NCBI GenBank assembly: GCA_036505795.1
Contig: DASXSU010000049.1
Span: 6,482 to 70,481 of the forward strand
DNA length: 64,000 nucleotides
Reading direction: 5' to 3'
Source: NS-11 sp036505795
GTDB taxonomy: Bacteria; Nitrospirota; Nitrospiria; Nitrospirales; NS-4
Part shown: piece after piece, positions 8,112 through 15,608 of the stretch
Layout: the number at the start of each line of letters is the position of its first letter
Numbering within the stretch: position 1 is the first letter of the stretch
Notes under the pieces: generated by a model
Databases searched by the model: none
The model's input: only the letters and a program-made list of their open reading frames with translations
Told to the model about the DNA's origin: nothing
Program-made: the position numbers and the translations under genes

Positions 8112-8564
8112 ATGGGAATCATAACGTTCACGGCGATCAGCCTACTGATGTTGTTCACCCCCTCCCAAGGATTGGAATTAGATCCGGTCGCGGAAGCGAA
8201 GCGGATAGAGACGGGCATGGCGCGGCTGTGCGGAGTTTGGGATTGGACCGTGCACTCTCATACCCTGCATCACCGTGAGGCTAAGTCGAAGATTGTCCTG
8301 CCGACGGCGGAATCTGCTGGCGTCGAGGGGCCCTCGCCGGCCGAGATCCGGATTTATGGCGATGCGGTCTATTTGCGCTGGAGCTACCCGGGTGGATACC
8401 AGGAAGACAGCCTGCTCCTCAACGACAATAAACGGCTTGAGGGGACCTTTCGCACCTCGACCGGCGCGGTTGGCGCAGTGAACGGGAAACGGCTCTCTTC
8501 GTGCCGGCAGACGAAAACAGAGCCAACCAAGCCTGAGGCGGCCCCAACGGAAGCCAAGCCATGA
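8106..8564 (+). CDS. Hypothetical exported protein, 152 aa
   Basis: The first 22 residues form a signal peptide (ITFTAISLLMLFTPSQG). The mature part has two Cys (LCGVWDW and LSSCRQ) that could form a disulfide, and beta-rich segments such as AEIRIYGDAVYLRWSYPGG. It ends in a Pro/Glu/Lys-rich tail. I do not recognise the family. The stop codon overlaps the alanine dehydrogenase start as ATGA, so the two are translationally coupled even though one is exported and the other is cytoplasmic. An alternative Met lies three codons in. Confidence 0.65.
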   Translation: MQMGIITFTAISLLMLFTPSQGLELDPVAEAKRIETGMARLCGVWDWTVHSHTLHHREAKSKIVLPTAESAGVEGPSPAEIRIYGDAVYLRWSYPGGYQEDSLLLNDNKRLEGTFRTSTGAVGAVNGKRLSSCRQTKTEPTKPEAAPTEAKP

Positions 8565-9660
8565 TCATTGGGGTGCCGAAAGAGATCAAGGACCAGGAGT
8601 TCCGGGTGGGGATGACGCCTGCGGGCGTGCGGGAACTAATTAAGGCCGGGCATCAGATCTTCATAGAGGCTGGAGCCGGCGTGGGGAGCGGATTCGAGGA
8701 TGCGCAGTATAAGGAGGCGGGCGCGGAGCTGATCGGTGACAAAGCCCTGCTGTTTAGCCGCGCCGAGATGATCGTCAAGGTCAAGGAGCCTTTGCCTCCT
8801 GAATATCCTCTGTTCCATAGCGGCCAGACTCTCTTCACATATCTTCATCTTGCAGCGGATCGGCGTCTGACAGAAGCGCTGCTTGAGCGTCAGGTGTATG
8901 CCTTTGCCTACGAGACTGTAGAGCAACCGGATGGACAGTTGCCGATTCTTCGACCCATGAGTGAAGTCGCGGGGCGTCTCTCCGTTCAGATCGGCGCTCA
9001 CTACCTTGAGCGCACCTACGGTGGACGGGGGGTGCTCCTTGGCGGAATCCCCGGCGTCCCCAGCGGCAAGGTCGTCATTATAGGCGCGGGTTCCGTAGGC
9101 AGCCAGGCGGTTCAAATGGCGGTAGGGTTGGGGGCTCAGGTCACGGTCTTTAATCTCGATAGGGCCCGGTTGGAGGCGTTGGACACCGTATACCGGGGGC
9201 GTGTCGTCACGTGCGCGGCGAATCCGACGCTGGTTGAGGAAGCGGTGATCGAGGCGGATCTGGTGATCGGCGCAGTCTTGCTCACAGGAAGTCGGGCACC
9301 GAAAGTCGTCAGTCGGAAGACGGTCGGCCGGATGAAAAAAGGTGCAGTGATTGTTGACGTCTCTGTGGATCAAGGTGGCTGCATCGAGACTATTCGCCCC
9401 ACCACACACTCGGATCCGGTGTACGTGTTAGATGGGGTCTTGCATTATGCGGTCCCGAATATGCCCGGTATCGTCCCTCACACGTCGACTTTTGCCTTGA
9501 CCAACGCCGCGTTTCCCTTTATTCTCCATTTGGCCGGTGCGGGAGCAGAACAGGCAGTTCGGTCCGACCCGGCTCTTGCCAAGGGCCTCAATCTGGCGCG
9601 CGGCTGGGTAACGTGCAAGGGCGTAGCCGAGGCTTTCGGAATGCCGTATCAACCAGGGAT

Positions 9661-9670
<10 letters not shown>
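8561..9670 (+). CDS. ald: Alanine dehydrogenase
   Basis: This enzyme catalyses the NAD-dependent interconversion of L-alanine with pyruvate and ammonia. The 369-residue length and the sequence from MIIGVPKEIKDQEFRVG onward are textbook. VKVKEPLPPEY holds the catalytic Lys region, LFTYLHLA the substrate His, GAGSVGSQAVQMAVGLGA the NAD-binding Rossmann motif, and VDVSVDQGGC the catalytic Asp. The C-terminus is family-typical. Unusually, the last ten bases, including the TAG stop, are also the first ten bases of the tRNA-Pro gene at 9661. The upstream exported protein gene overlaps the start by 4 nt. Confidence 0.97.
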
Positions 9671-9739
<69 letters not shown>

Positions 9740-9755
9740 ATATAAATAATCAATA

Positions 9756-9792
9756 GAGGTTTGAAGCCGGCGAGCGCCGACCGAATAGGGAG
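9756..9792 (+). repeat. Imperfect direct repeat, copy A
   Basis: GAGGTTTGAAGCCGGCG followed by AGCGCCGACCGAATAGGGAG matches 10271-10306 at most positions. Together with copy B it brackets about 500 bases containing the tRNA-like fragment and the inverted repeat. Confidence 0.55.
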
Positions 9793-9831
9793 GAGGAGGC
9801 AATGCCGACCCGGCAGCGAGTCGGCCGGTCA

Positions 9832-9880
9832 GAGGGGCAGCGCAGCTGGACCCTGAGACCAAATCCTCTCGCCCCGACCA
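9832..9880 (+). pseudogene. Degenerate tRNA-Pro fragment
   Basis: GAGGGGCAGCGCAGCTGG resembles the 5' acceptor and D-arm of the intact tRNA-Pro at 9661. After a short CTGAGAC stretch the T-arm 3' half, acceptor 3' strand and CCA follow exactly. The anticodon arm and the 5' half of the T-arm are missing. It is therefore a collapsed tRNA copy or an attachment-site remnant, not a working tRNA. Confidence 0.55.
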
Positions 9881-9881
9881 A
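9860..9881 (+). repeat. tRNA 3'-end direct repeat, copy 2
   Basis: Exact 22-base copy of 9717-9738, 143 bases downstream of the first. Confidence 0.7.
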
Positions 9882-9885
9882 TTTT

Positions 9886-10096
9886 GGCCTGGACCATCTC
9901 TGAATACCTACTGCGTCGACCGATCCTCTCGACCGGCGGGGCTTTTCTCGGTCGGTCTCCTCAACGTACCGCTGCGGGTACGCCTGCGTCGCCCTTCCTT
10001 GCGAGAAGCGCTGCGACCCATTGCAAAATGAAGCAATGGGTAACCCCGCCTTCGGTCTCAATCGCCTCGCTACGGCATTCATAGATGGTCCGGGCC
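9886..10096. mobile_element. Possible MITE-like element bounded by 23-bp inverted repeats
   Basis: The left end GGCCTGGACCATCTCTGAAT and the reverse complement of the right end GGCCCGGACCATCTATGAAT match at 20 of 23 positions over the full 23-bp ends (9886-9908 and 10074-10096). The interior of about 165 bases has no believable gene. It contains small internal palindromes such as CCCATTGC...GCAATGGG near 10017-10041. No target-site duplication is obvious, so the mobile nature is inferred. Confidence 0.4.
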
Positions 10097-10270
10097 AGTC
10101 TGAAGAGAGAAGAACCGGGGCGAGCCCGACATCTGTGCTTTCGGCTGAATGCCTTCAGCGCAAGGCCTGCTCACGGCCCATGCGGCAGCGCCAACGACGA
10201 TGGCAAATCCTCCCCGCCCGCCGGAGCACGTCCTGAGTCCGTGGGGTCAGCTGCGGGCGCTATATCAGGA

Positions 10271-10306
10271 GAGTTTGAAGCCGACGCACGCCGACCCATA
10301 TAGGAA
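10271..10306 (+). repeat. Imperfect direct repeat, copy B
   Basis: GAGTTTGAAGCCGACGCACG followed by CCGACCCATATAGGAA is the partner of the repeat at 9756-9792. Confidence 0.55.
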
Positions 10307-10331
10307 GCTTTCGTTTTAGGGCTTCACTCGT

Positions 10332-10337
10332 TATAAT
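10332..10337 (+). promoter_or_regulatory. Perfect -10 box (TATAAT) for acyP
   Basis: TATAAT lies eight bases before the acyP ATG, so transcription would start within a base or two of the start codon. No ribosome-binding site precedes the ATG. The -35 region is poor (TTTCGT at 17-bp spacing). Confidence 0.5.
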
Positions 10338-10345
10338 TCTTCCTG

Positions 10346-10642
10346 ATGAATCCGGCTGAATTGGTAGAGGTTGTCGCAGCGCAAGTTGTTGTGTCAGGTC
10401 GCGTGCAGGGGGTGTGTTACCGCGCCTTTACTCAAGAAGCGGCGCTCGAACTCGGCCTCGGCGGCTGGGTGCGAAATCTTCCGGACGGTGGTGTCTACGC
10501 TGAGATCGAAGGACCTCGCAATAAAGTGGAGAAACTTCTCGAGAGATTGCGGGTCGGGCCCTCACGTGCGGTCGTAACTGATCTGAAAATCACGTGGAAG
10601 GCAGCGACCGGCAATCGTCCGCGCTTTAACATAGTCGAATGA
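10346..10642 (+). CDS. acyP: Acylphosphatase
   Basis: This small enzyme hydrolyses acyl phosphates. VVVSGRVQGVCYRAFTQEAA contains the active-site phosphate loop with its Arg. LGGWVRNLPDGGVYAEIEG carries the catalytic Asn and the family signature. The 98-residue length is usual. It has a perfect -10 box eight bases upstream and no ribosome-binding site, so it may be translated from a leaderless transcript. Its neighbours (apt, NUDIX) do not share an obvious pathway. Confidence 0.95.
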   Translation: MNPAELVEVVAAQVVVSGRVQGVCYRAFTQEAALELGLGGWVRNLPDGGVYAEIEGPRNKVEKLLERLRVGPSRAVVTDLKITWKAATGNRPRFNIVE

Positions 10643-10659
10643 GAGCCTTGGCCGTTCGG

Positions 10660-10689
10660 TTGACAGGTTCCAGGGGCCTTTCCTATACT
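10660..10689 (+). promoter_or_regulatory. Sigma-70-type promoter for apt
   Basis: TTGACA, 18 bases, TATACT. The predicted transcription start is about 10695-10697, only four to six bases before the apt ATG at 10701. No Shine-Dalgarno sequence is present, so a leaderless mRNA is likely. Confidence 0.7.
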
Positions 10690-10700
10690 CTCCCTCCACG

Positions 10701-11213
10701 ATGAACTATAAAAAACTCATTCGCGAAGTTCCCGACTATCCGAAACCGGGGATTCTCTTCTACGACATTACGACCTTACTGAAAGACCGGTCGGCTTTTC
10801 GAAGCATCATCGATGACCTGACGACGCTGTATCGGGATAAGAATGTTGCCAAAGTGGTAGGCATTGAATCCCGCGGCTTTATCATCGGCGGCCCGCTCGC
10901 GCACCAACTTGGCGCCGGTTTCGTGCCGGTGCGCCGGCCCGGGAAATTGCCGGCGGATAGCTTTGAAGTCAAATACAATTTAGAATACGGATCGAACTCG
11001 CTTGCAATCCATCGGGATGCCATCACAGTGGGTGAGTCTGTGCTGATTGTGGATGACCTATTGGCGACGGGCGGGACGGCTGCGGCGGCAGTGAATCTGG
11101 TCCGTCAGCTTGGTGGGGAGATCGTCGGCGCGGCTTTTCTGGTTGAGTTGTGCGGATTGAAGGGCCGAGACCAATTAAACGGCTGCCCAATCCAAGCCCT
11201 CGTGCAATATTGA
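10701..11213 (+). CDS. apt: Adenine phosphoribosyltransferase
   Basis: Apt makes AMP from adenine and PRPP (purine salvage). The 170-residue product starts with the family-typical IREVPDYPKPGILFYDITTL. GIESRGFIIGGPLA and VPVRRPGKLP are substrate loops, and VLIVDDLLATGGTAAAAV is the PRPP-binding motif. It is followed after two bases by the NUDIX gene. A strong promoter lies immediately upstream. Confidence 0.97.
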   Translation: MNYKKLIREVPDYPKPGILFYDITTLLKDRSAFRSIIDDLTTLYRDKNVAKVVGIESRGFIIGGPLAHQLGAGFVPVRRPGKLPADSFEVKYNLEYGSNSLAIHRDAITVGESVLIVDDLLATGGTAAAAVNLVRQLGGEIVGAAFLVELCGLKGRDQLNGCPIQALVQY

Positions 11214-11215
11214 TC

Positions 11216-11704
11216 ATGCCCATATTTCACACTTCCTCGGGTGGGATCGTGTTCCGGCCGATTGTGAGCCCGGCGCCGGGCGCGGGAGAAAGTGCGGGTG
11301 CAAATGGCGGATGCTATGAAGTAGCCCTCATCCGCGTCATGCGGGTGGGAGGAGAGACCGCATGGGCATTGCCCAAAGGCTGGGTAGAAACCGGTGAGGA
11401 TCCTGCTCAGACCGCGGTTCGTGAGGTCCGAGAGGAAACAGGTTTACACACGCGAGTTCTAGGAAAGGTGGACGAAATCTTCTACCAGTTTTATTCACGA
11501 GCCGACCATGATCGGGTTTCGAAGACCGTGCATCTCTTCCTGCTGGAGTGTTTAGGCGGAGATACCGCCGATCATGATACCGAGGTTGAAGAAGCGCGAT
11601 GGTTTTCGCTCCAAGAGGCGGGACAGAGGTTGACCTACAAAAATGAACGAGAGGCGTTGGGAAAGGCCGCTGTTCTGTTGGAAGAAAGAGAGCATACGAC
11701 ATGA
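11216..11704 (+). CDS. NUDIX hydrolase
   Basis: The NUDIX box is complete: GWVETGEDPAQTAVREVREE followed by TGLHTRV gives the GX5EX7REUXEEXGU pattern with its metal-binding Glu. The frame is open upstream, but the ATG at 11216, two bases after the apt stop, begins with SSGGIVFRP, which is how such proteins start. The upstream part only shadows apt. At 162 residues it resembles bacterial diadenosine-polyphosphate or (d)NTP-cleaning NUDIX enzymes; the substrate is unknown. Its stop overlaps the DksA-like start as ATGA. Confidence 0.9.
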   Translation: MPIFHTSSGGIVFRPIVSPAPGAGESAGANGGCYEVALIRVMRVGGETAWALPKGWVETGEDPAQTAVREVREETGLHTRVLGKVDEIFYQFYSRADHDRVSKTVHLFLLECLGGDTADHDTEVEEARWFSLQEAGQRLTYKNEREALGKAAVLLEEREHTT

Positions 11705-12177
11705 CAATGAAGTCCAAATCTCAGCGGGAACTAAAAGGCAAGACGGACTCATCTCCTTCCAAAGCGACGAGGGACAAGGCTTCGACGTTGAATCCGCGAC
11801 GGGACGCGCTGCGGCAGATACTGCTCGACCGCCGTCAGGAAGTCCTCAAGGAGATTGAAGAGCTGATTGGTCATCGGCTTTCAGACGATGCGCAGAACCG
11901 GGTAGACTCTGTCCCCGACATCGGCGATCAGGCGCTGCTCGATTCTGAACGTGGCCGAGACATTTCCATCCTTGAGATGCGGAACCGGATGCGACAGAAC
12001 ATCGACGAAGCCTTAATCCGTCTTGACGAAGGCGCCTACGGGATCTGTTCTGATTGCGGGGTGGAGATCAGCGAGAAGCGGTTGAAGGCAGTGCCATTTG
12101 CGCGACGCTGCGTCGCTTGTCAGTCGAAAGAAGAACTGCTGGAGAAGATCGAGCGGGAAGACGATCAAACCCCCTGA
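11701..12177 (+). CDS. DksA/TraR-family zinc-finger protein
   Basis: A basic N-terminal extension of about 35 residues precedes a helical coiled-coil region (RDALRQILLDRRQEVLKEIE...) and the C4 zinc finger CSDCGVEIS...ARRCVACQ. DksA-type proteins bind the RNA polymerase secondary channel and modulate transcription, with or without ppGpp. The D-x-x-D/A tip motif of true DksA is not clearly present, so it is better described as DksA/TraR-like. The start overlaps the NUDIX stop (ATGA). Confidence 0.88.
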   Translation: MTMKSKSQRELKGKTDSSPSKATRDKASTLNPRRDALRQILLDRRQEVLKEIEELIGHRLSDDAQNRVDSVPDIGDQALLDSERGRDISILEMRNRMRQNIDEALIRLDEGAYGICSDCGVEISEKRLKAVPFARRCVACQSKEELLEKIEREDDQTP

Positions 12178-12181
12178 GCGC

Positions 12182-13261
12182 ATGCGGGCCTCCCTACTGG
12201 CCGTAATCATCGGTTGTGCAGTCTTGGCGCCTGCTCCTGCCGTGGCGCTCGGTCGTGATGAAGAAAATAACGTCGATATTTACCGCCGCTTCAATGGCGG
12301 GGTCGTCAACATCACGAGCCGCGCCGTCGGGTACGATTTCTTCCTCAATCCGATCCCGACCGACTCCTCCGGCTCAGGCTTTATTTTAGATTCTCAGGGC
12401 CATATCCTCACTAATTATCACGTTGTGAAGGGCGCCCAGCGCCTGGAAGTGAGCCTCGCAAACCAGAGCAAATGGCCGGCGAAGGTGGTCGGAGCCGATC
12501 CGCAGACCGACCTTGCGGTGGTGGTGATCAATGCTCCCCCGGAGTCCCTCACCGTCATGCCGCTCGGAGATTCTTCCGGACTGCAAGTTGGGCAAAAGGT
12601 GCTGGCCATCGGGAATCCTTTTGGCTTAGAGCACAGTCTGTCGGCAGGGATCGTCAGCATGATCCGCAAAGTCGTTAAAGCCGGTGAGACTGAAATCGAG
12701 GATGTAATACAGACCGATGCCGCCATCAATCCAGGAAACTCCGGAGGACCGCTCCTTGACTCAGAAGGCAAAGTGGTCGGCATCAATACCGCCATCTTCA
12801 CCATGTCCGGGGGCAATGTCGGGATCGGTTTCGCGATTCCGATCAACACGGCGAAACGCATCGTCGCGCAAATTCTGACCAACGGCTACGTCATCTATCC
12901 CTATTTCGGAGCTGAAACACAGACGGTCACGCCTCTTATTGCCCGCGCCTTGCAGTTGCCGGTCGAACACGCCGCGCTGGTGATCCGGGTATGGAAAGGC
13001 AGTCCGGCCGCGAAAGCGGGCTTGTTAAGCGGAACCCAACGGGTGATCATTGGCAATACGATCGTGACCGTCGGGGGCGATTTGATCACGGCCGCCGATG
13101 GGCTCGCGGTGAATTCTGCTGAAGAATTTCGGCGCCTGCTCCGTCGGCACCTCCCGGGTGATATCATCAAGCTCGATGTTATTCGCCAGGGGAAGCGAGG
13201 CACGGTCGAGATCAAGCTTGCTGAGCGACCGCGCGAACGCATCGCTTTGAAGGAACAATGA
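12182..13261 (+). CDS. HtrA-like trypsin-type serine protease with PDZ domain
   Basis: The ATG at 12182 starts a clear signal peptide (SLLAVIIGCAVLAPAPAVA), so upstream in-frame starts inside the DksA-like gene are rejected. The catalytic triad is visible: His in LTNYHVVKGA, Asp in PQTDLAVV and Ser in NPGNSGGPL. FIDSQG-type and GIGFAIP segments match DegP/HtrA proteases. One PDZ domain follows (about residues 245-340, with ALVIRVWKGSPAAKAGL and LPGDIIKLDVIRQGK). It should act in the periplasm in protein quality control. Four-base overlap with queC downstream. Confidence 0.93.
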   Translation: MRASLLAVIIGCAVLAPAPAVALGRDEENNVDIYRRFNGGVVNITSRAVGYDFFLNPIPTDSSGSGFILDSQGHILTNYHVVKGAQRLEVSLANQSKWPAKVVGADPQTDLAVVVINAPPESLTVMPLGDSSGLQVGQKVLAIGNPFGLEHSLSAGIVSMIRKVVKAGETEIEDVIQTDAAINPGNSGGPLLDSEGKVVGINTAIFTMSGGNVGIGFAIPINTAKRIVAQILTNGYVIYPYFGAETQTVTPLIARALQLPVEHAALVIRVWKGSPAAKAGLLSGTQRVIIGNTIVTVGGDLITAADGLAVNSAEEFRRLLRRHLPGDIIKLDVIRQGKRGTVEIKLAERPRERIALKEQ

Positions 13262-13980
13262 CCGAGTCGCGGCGTGACCCAATAAAGCGAGCCGTTGTGC
13301 TCTGCAGCGGCGGGCTGGATTCAACTGTGGCTGCCGCCGAAGCGCGGGAAGCCGGACATGCGCTCTATGTCTTGAGCGTTAACTATGGACAACGCCATGT
13401 TGTGGAATTGCAACGCGTGCCGGAAATCGCCCGAGCACTGGGCGCCGAGGACTCCGTCGTCATCGATCTGAATCTCAGAAGCATCGGCGGCTCTGCCCTG
13501 ACCGCCGATCTGCCGGTTCCCAAGGACCGGCCGGGGAGCGAAATGGTCCATGGCATCCCCATAACGTATGTACCGGCCCGCAACACAATTTTCCTCGCGC
13601 TGGCGCTCGGTTGGGCCGAGGTCGTGCAGGCGGAGAAGATTTACATCGGCGCCAACGTTTTAGACTATAGCGGCTATCCGGATTGCCGTCCGGAATTCCT
13701 CAAGGCGTTCGAAGAGCTAGCAAGGGTCGGAACGAAAACTGGGGTGAATGGGCGCGCGGTCCGTATCGAGGCGCCTTTACTTCACATGACGAAAGCTGAG
13801 ATCATTCGCCGGGGCGCTGCTCTGCAGGCACCGCTGCATCTCACGCACAGTTGTTACGACCCTGAGAGCGCCGGCCAGGCCTGTGGCAGGTGCGATAGTT
13901 GCCGGCTTCGGCTGAAGGGTTTTGCTGAGGCGGGACTCAAGGACCCTGCGGTCTACGCGGCGTTTGAGTCACGCAGATAG
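13258..13980 (+). CDS. queC: 7-cyano-7-deazaguanine synthase QueC
   Basis: QueC converts 7-carboxy-7-deazaguanine to preQ0 with ATP and ammonia, for queuosine tRNA modification. The PP-loop ATP-binding motif VVLCSGGLDSTVAA is at the N-terminus. TYVPARNTIFLALAL and YIGANVLDYSGYPDCRPEFL are family signatures, and the C-terminal CYDPESAGQACGRCDSCRLR holds the structural zinc Cys. Length 240 is typical. No other queuosine genes are in the window. The ATG overlaps the stop of the protease gene. Confidence 0.96.
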   Translation: MTESRRDPIKRAVVLCSGGLDSTVAAAEAREAGHALYVLSVNYGQRHVVELQRVPEIARALGAEDSVVIDLNLRSIGGSALTADLPVPKDRPGSEMVHGIPITYVPARNTIFLALALGWAEVVQAEKIYIGANVLDYSGYPDCRPEFLKAFEELARVGTKTGVNGRAVRIEAPLLHMTKAEIIRRGAALQAPLHLTHSCYDPESAGQACGRCDSCRLRLKGFAEAGLKDPAVYAAFESRR

Positions 13981-13986
13981 AGGAAT

Positions 13987-14127
13987 ATGTACAGCATCTC
14001 TCCTGAAGAATTCTTCATGTATCTGATCATTGCCTTGGTCATTCTTATTCCGATCTCGGTACGGATATACCGTCACATCGGGCTGTACCGGCTCAAAGTT
14101 CAGTTGAAGAAGAAAGACGCTCAGTGA
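13987..14127 (+). CDS. 46-aa single-pass membrane protein
   Basis: The frame from ATG 13987 to TGA 14127 encodes one hydrophobic helix (YLIIALVILIPISV, about residues 12-25) followed by a basic tail rich in Arg and Lys. AGAGGAAT lies just upstream as a ribosome-binding site. The stop overlaps the GTG of the next gene as GTGA, which argues for real translation coupled to both neighbours. No homologue is recognised. Confidence 0.6.
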   Translation: MYSISPEEFFMYLIIALVILIPISVRIYRHIGLYRLKVQLKKKDAQ

Positions 14128-14639
14128 TCTCTGCACGGCGTTTTGTCTTGGCCGGTATTCTCGTGTTGTTCCTGGCGCCCAGCCCCAGTGCTGCAGAGCC
14201 AGAGGAATCCAATGCCGGATTGACCGCGCTTTTTGTTCGGTACTACAGCGCGGTGGCTCAGGGACGTTGGAGCGATGCGTTTCAGCTCCTGCATGATCGG
14301 CTCAAGACCGCGACTGAAGTCCGCAGCCCCGAAGACTTGGCGCAGAGACACTCCCGAGATCAACACGTGCTGATGCAGGCATTCGAGACTTTCAATCGGA
14401 TTGAGGTGGCTAAGACCGAAATGGATCTGACCTCGATCAAGGGCAACGTAAAAGCCGCAGGAGACGGCAATGTGGCGGGAGAAGTCACCTACGACCTTCT
14501 TGTCTTTCCCAAAGGCCCGGGACGTCCGCTCATGTACCGGATCGTGACGGATGTAGGGCTGGCTGAAGGCCGAATCATCCGAATCACCCAACATTCGATG
14601 GACCGGATTGACCCCGGCGGAGTGGGTGACGCGGTATAG
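14124..14639 (+). CDS. Hypothetical exported protein (possibly NTF2-like)
   Basis: A GTG start overlapping the previous stop leads into a signal peptide ending SPSAAEPE. The mature domain of about 145 residues has the layout of small cone-shaped NTF2/SnoaL-like proteins: a helix with ALFVRYYSAVAQGRWSDAF, then helices and a C-terminal beta sheet (VAGEVTYDLLVFPKG, MYRIVTDVGL, GRIIRITQHS). That assignment is by pattern only. There are no Cys and no membrane anchor. It is the last gene of the queC-linked group. Confidence 0.65.
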   Translation: MISARRFVLAGILVLFLAPSPSAAEPEESNAGLTALFVRYYSAVAQGRWSDAFQLLHDRLKTATEVRSPEDLAQRHSRDQHVLMQAFETFNRIEVAKTEMDLTSIKGNVKAAGDGNVAGEVTYDLLVFPKGPGRPLMYRIVTDVGLAEGRIIRITQHSMDRIDPGGVGDAV

Positions 14640-14698
14640 TACGTGCCGGGCACTTCCTCTGATGGCGATCCGCTGCGCTCAGCTTTGACGGGCGTTTC

Positions 14699-14728
14699 TT
14701 GACGGTTCGCGGGGGTTCTGATTACATA
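14699..14728 (+). promoter_or_regulatory. Candidate promoter for the J-domain gene
   Basis: TTGACG, 17-18 bases, TTACAT/TACATA. The predicted start falls on or next to the ATG at 14734, and no ribosome-binding site is seen, suggesting a leaderless transcript. Confidence 0.45.
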
Positions 14729-14733
14729 GCGCC

Positions 14734-15345
14734 ATGGCGTACACCCGAGATCGTCGGTGGCAGATAAAAGCGCGTCGGGACATGCAGAAACGCATTGACG
14801 AAATGCACGCGCGTACGCTGGAGAATCTTGACTATGCCTTTGATAAGCTCATCCAAGAACAACCTGATCTGTATTTCAAGATGGAGGAAGGACTGCAGGA
14901 AGTTTGTCAGACGGTCATGCTGGTCGGCGAAGAGTTGGAATCGGCCAGCGGCCTTGCCGAATTGGAGCGGCTCGATCGCAGGATAGAATTTATCGAGGAA
15001 CGTTTTGAGGATCTTGAGAGCGAACTCTTCGCCCGTCCCCGCCGCAGGAGCAAACGCAGACCCAGCCTCTTTGATTTCTTCAGAGCGGCAAGCGGCGGCG
15101 CCGGCGGACCGGGGTCAGGCGACGCTTCGGGCACCGTCGGGACGGCCGCGGAAGCTTACGAGATTCTTGGGCTGGAAGCGGGGTGTTCGCTCACGGCGGT
15201 CAACCGGGCCTTTCGGCAAAAGGCCAAGGAACTGCACCCGGATTCCCGGGACGGCGACCGCAGCGGAGAGCCCAGGCTCCGGAAGCTGATCGCCGCATAC
15301 CAGTATCTCAAGTCCATCTATAACTCAGGCGACGACAAGGCCTAA
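14734..15345 (+). CDS. J-domain (DnaJ-like) protein
   Basis: The first 120 residues are helical and charged, with a basic stretch RPRRRSKRRPSLFDFF, and end in a Gly-rich linker. The last 60 residues are a J domain: EAYEILGLEAGCSLTAVNRA, FRQKAKELHPDSRDG with the HPD tripeptide, and KLIAAYQYLKSIY. J proteins stimulate DnaK ATPase and hand over clients. The C-terminal position of the J domain and the absence of Cys-rich and client-binding domains mark it as a specialised type III J protein. The N-terminal domain is not recognised. Confidence 0.88.
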   Translation: MAYTRDRRWQIKARRDMQKRIDEMHARTLENLDYAFDKLIQEQPDLYFKMEEGLQEVCQTVMLVGEELESASGLAELERLDRRIEFIEERFEDLESELFARPRRRSKRRPSLFDFFRAASGGAGGPGSGDASGTVGTAAEAYEILGLEAGCSLTAVNRAFRQKAKELHPDSRDGDRSGEPRLRKLIAAYQYLKSIYNSGDDKA

Positions 15346-15359
15346 CCGGTGCCTGACCG

Positions 15360-15602
15360 TTATGACTCTTTCTTATAGCCGCGACTCTGCATGCACTGGT
15401 CGAGATCCGCGGTAAAATGCGGAGACTCCAAGTCGGTTCCGTATTTTTCTGTGATTAGCTTGCGGCATTCGGCGTAGTCACGCCTCATCTCCTCATCCGA
15501 TTTTCCTTGCTGATACCAGTGAGGAGTCGAGGCGCACGCCGGCAGAAAACAAAGCCAGCAGAACAGGACGACCGCGTATCGAAATTTCACTTTCCGAGCC
15601 AT
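15360..15602 (-). CDS. Small lipoprotein, 80 aa
   Basis: The signal peptide ends in a lipobox, LPACAS, so the mature protein starts with lipid-modified Cys. The remaining ~55 residues contain two Cys (AECRKLI and DQCMQSRGYKK) that could form a disulfide; MQSRGY-type endings are common in small outer-membrane lipoproteins. Function unknown. It begins six bases after the cytochrome c stop and completes a minus-strand group with lgt, the enzyme that would lipidate it. Confidence 0.75.
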   Translation of the reverse strand: MARKVKFRYAVVLFCWLCFLPACASTPHWYQQGKSDEEMRRDYAECRKLITEKYGTDLESPHFTADLDQCMQSRGYKKES

Positions 15603-15608
15603 CCCCGT

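Noticed and set aside
8636..9409. 257-codon minus-strand frame opposite ald
   Set aside because: It is antisense to a textbook alanine dehydrogenase and has no ribosome-binding site or recognisable product.
9750..10303. Several 60-110-codon frames in the tRNA-downstream patch
   Set aside because: They run through repeats and the collapsed tRNA, lack ribosome-binding sites, and their translations are low-complexity Arg/Pro/Ser.
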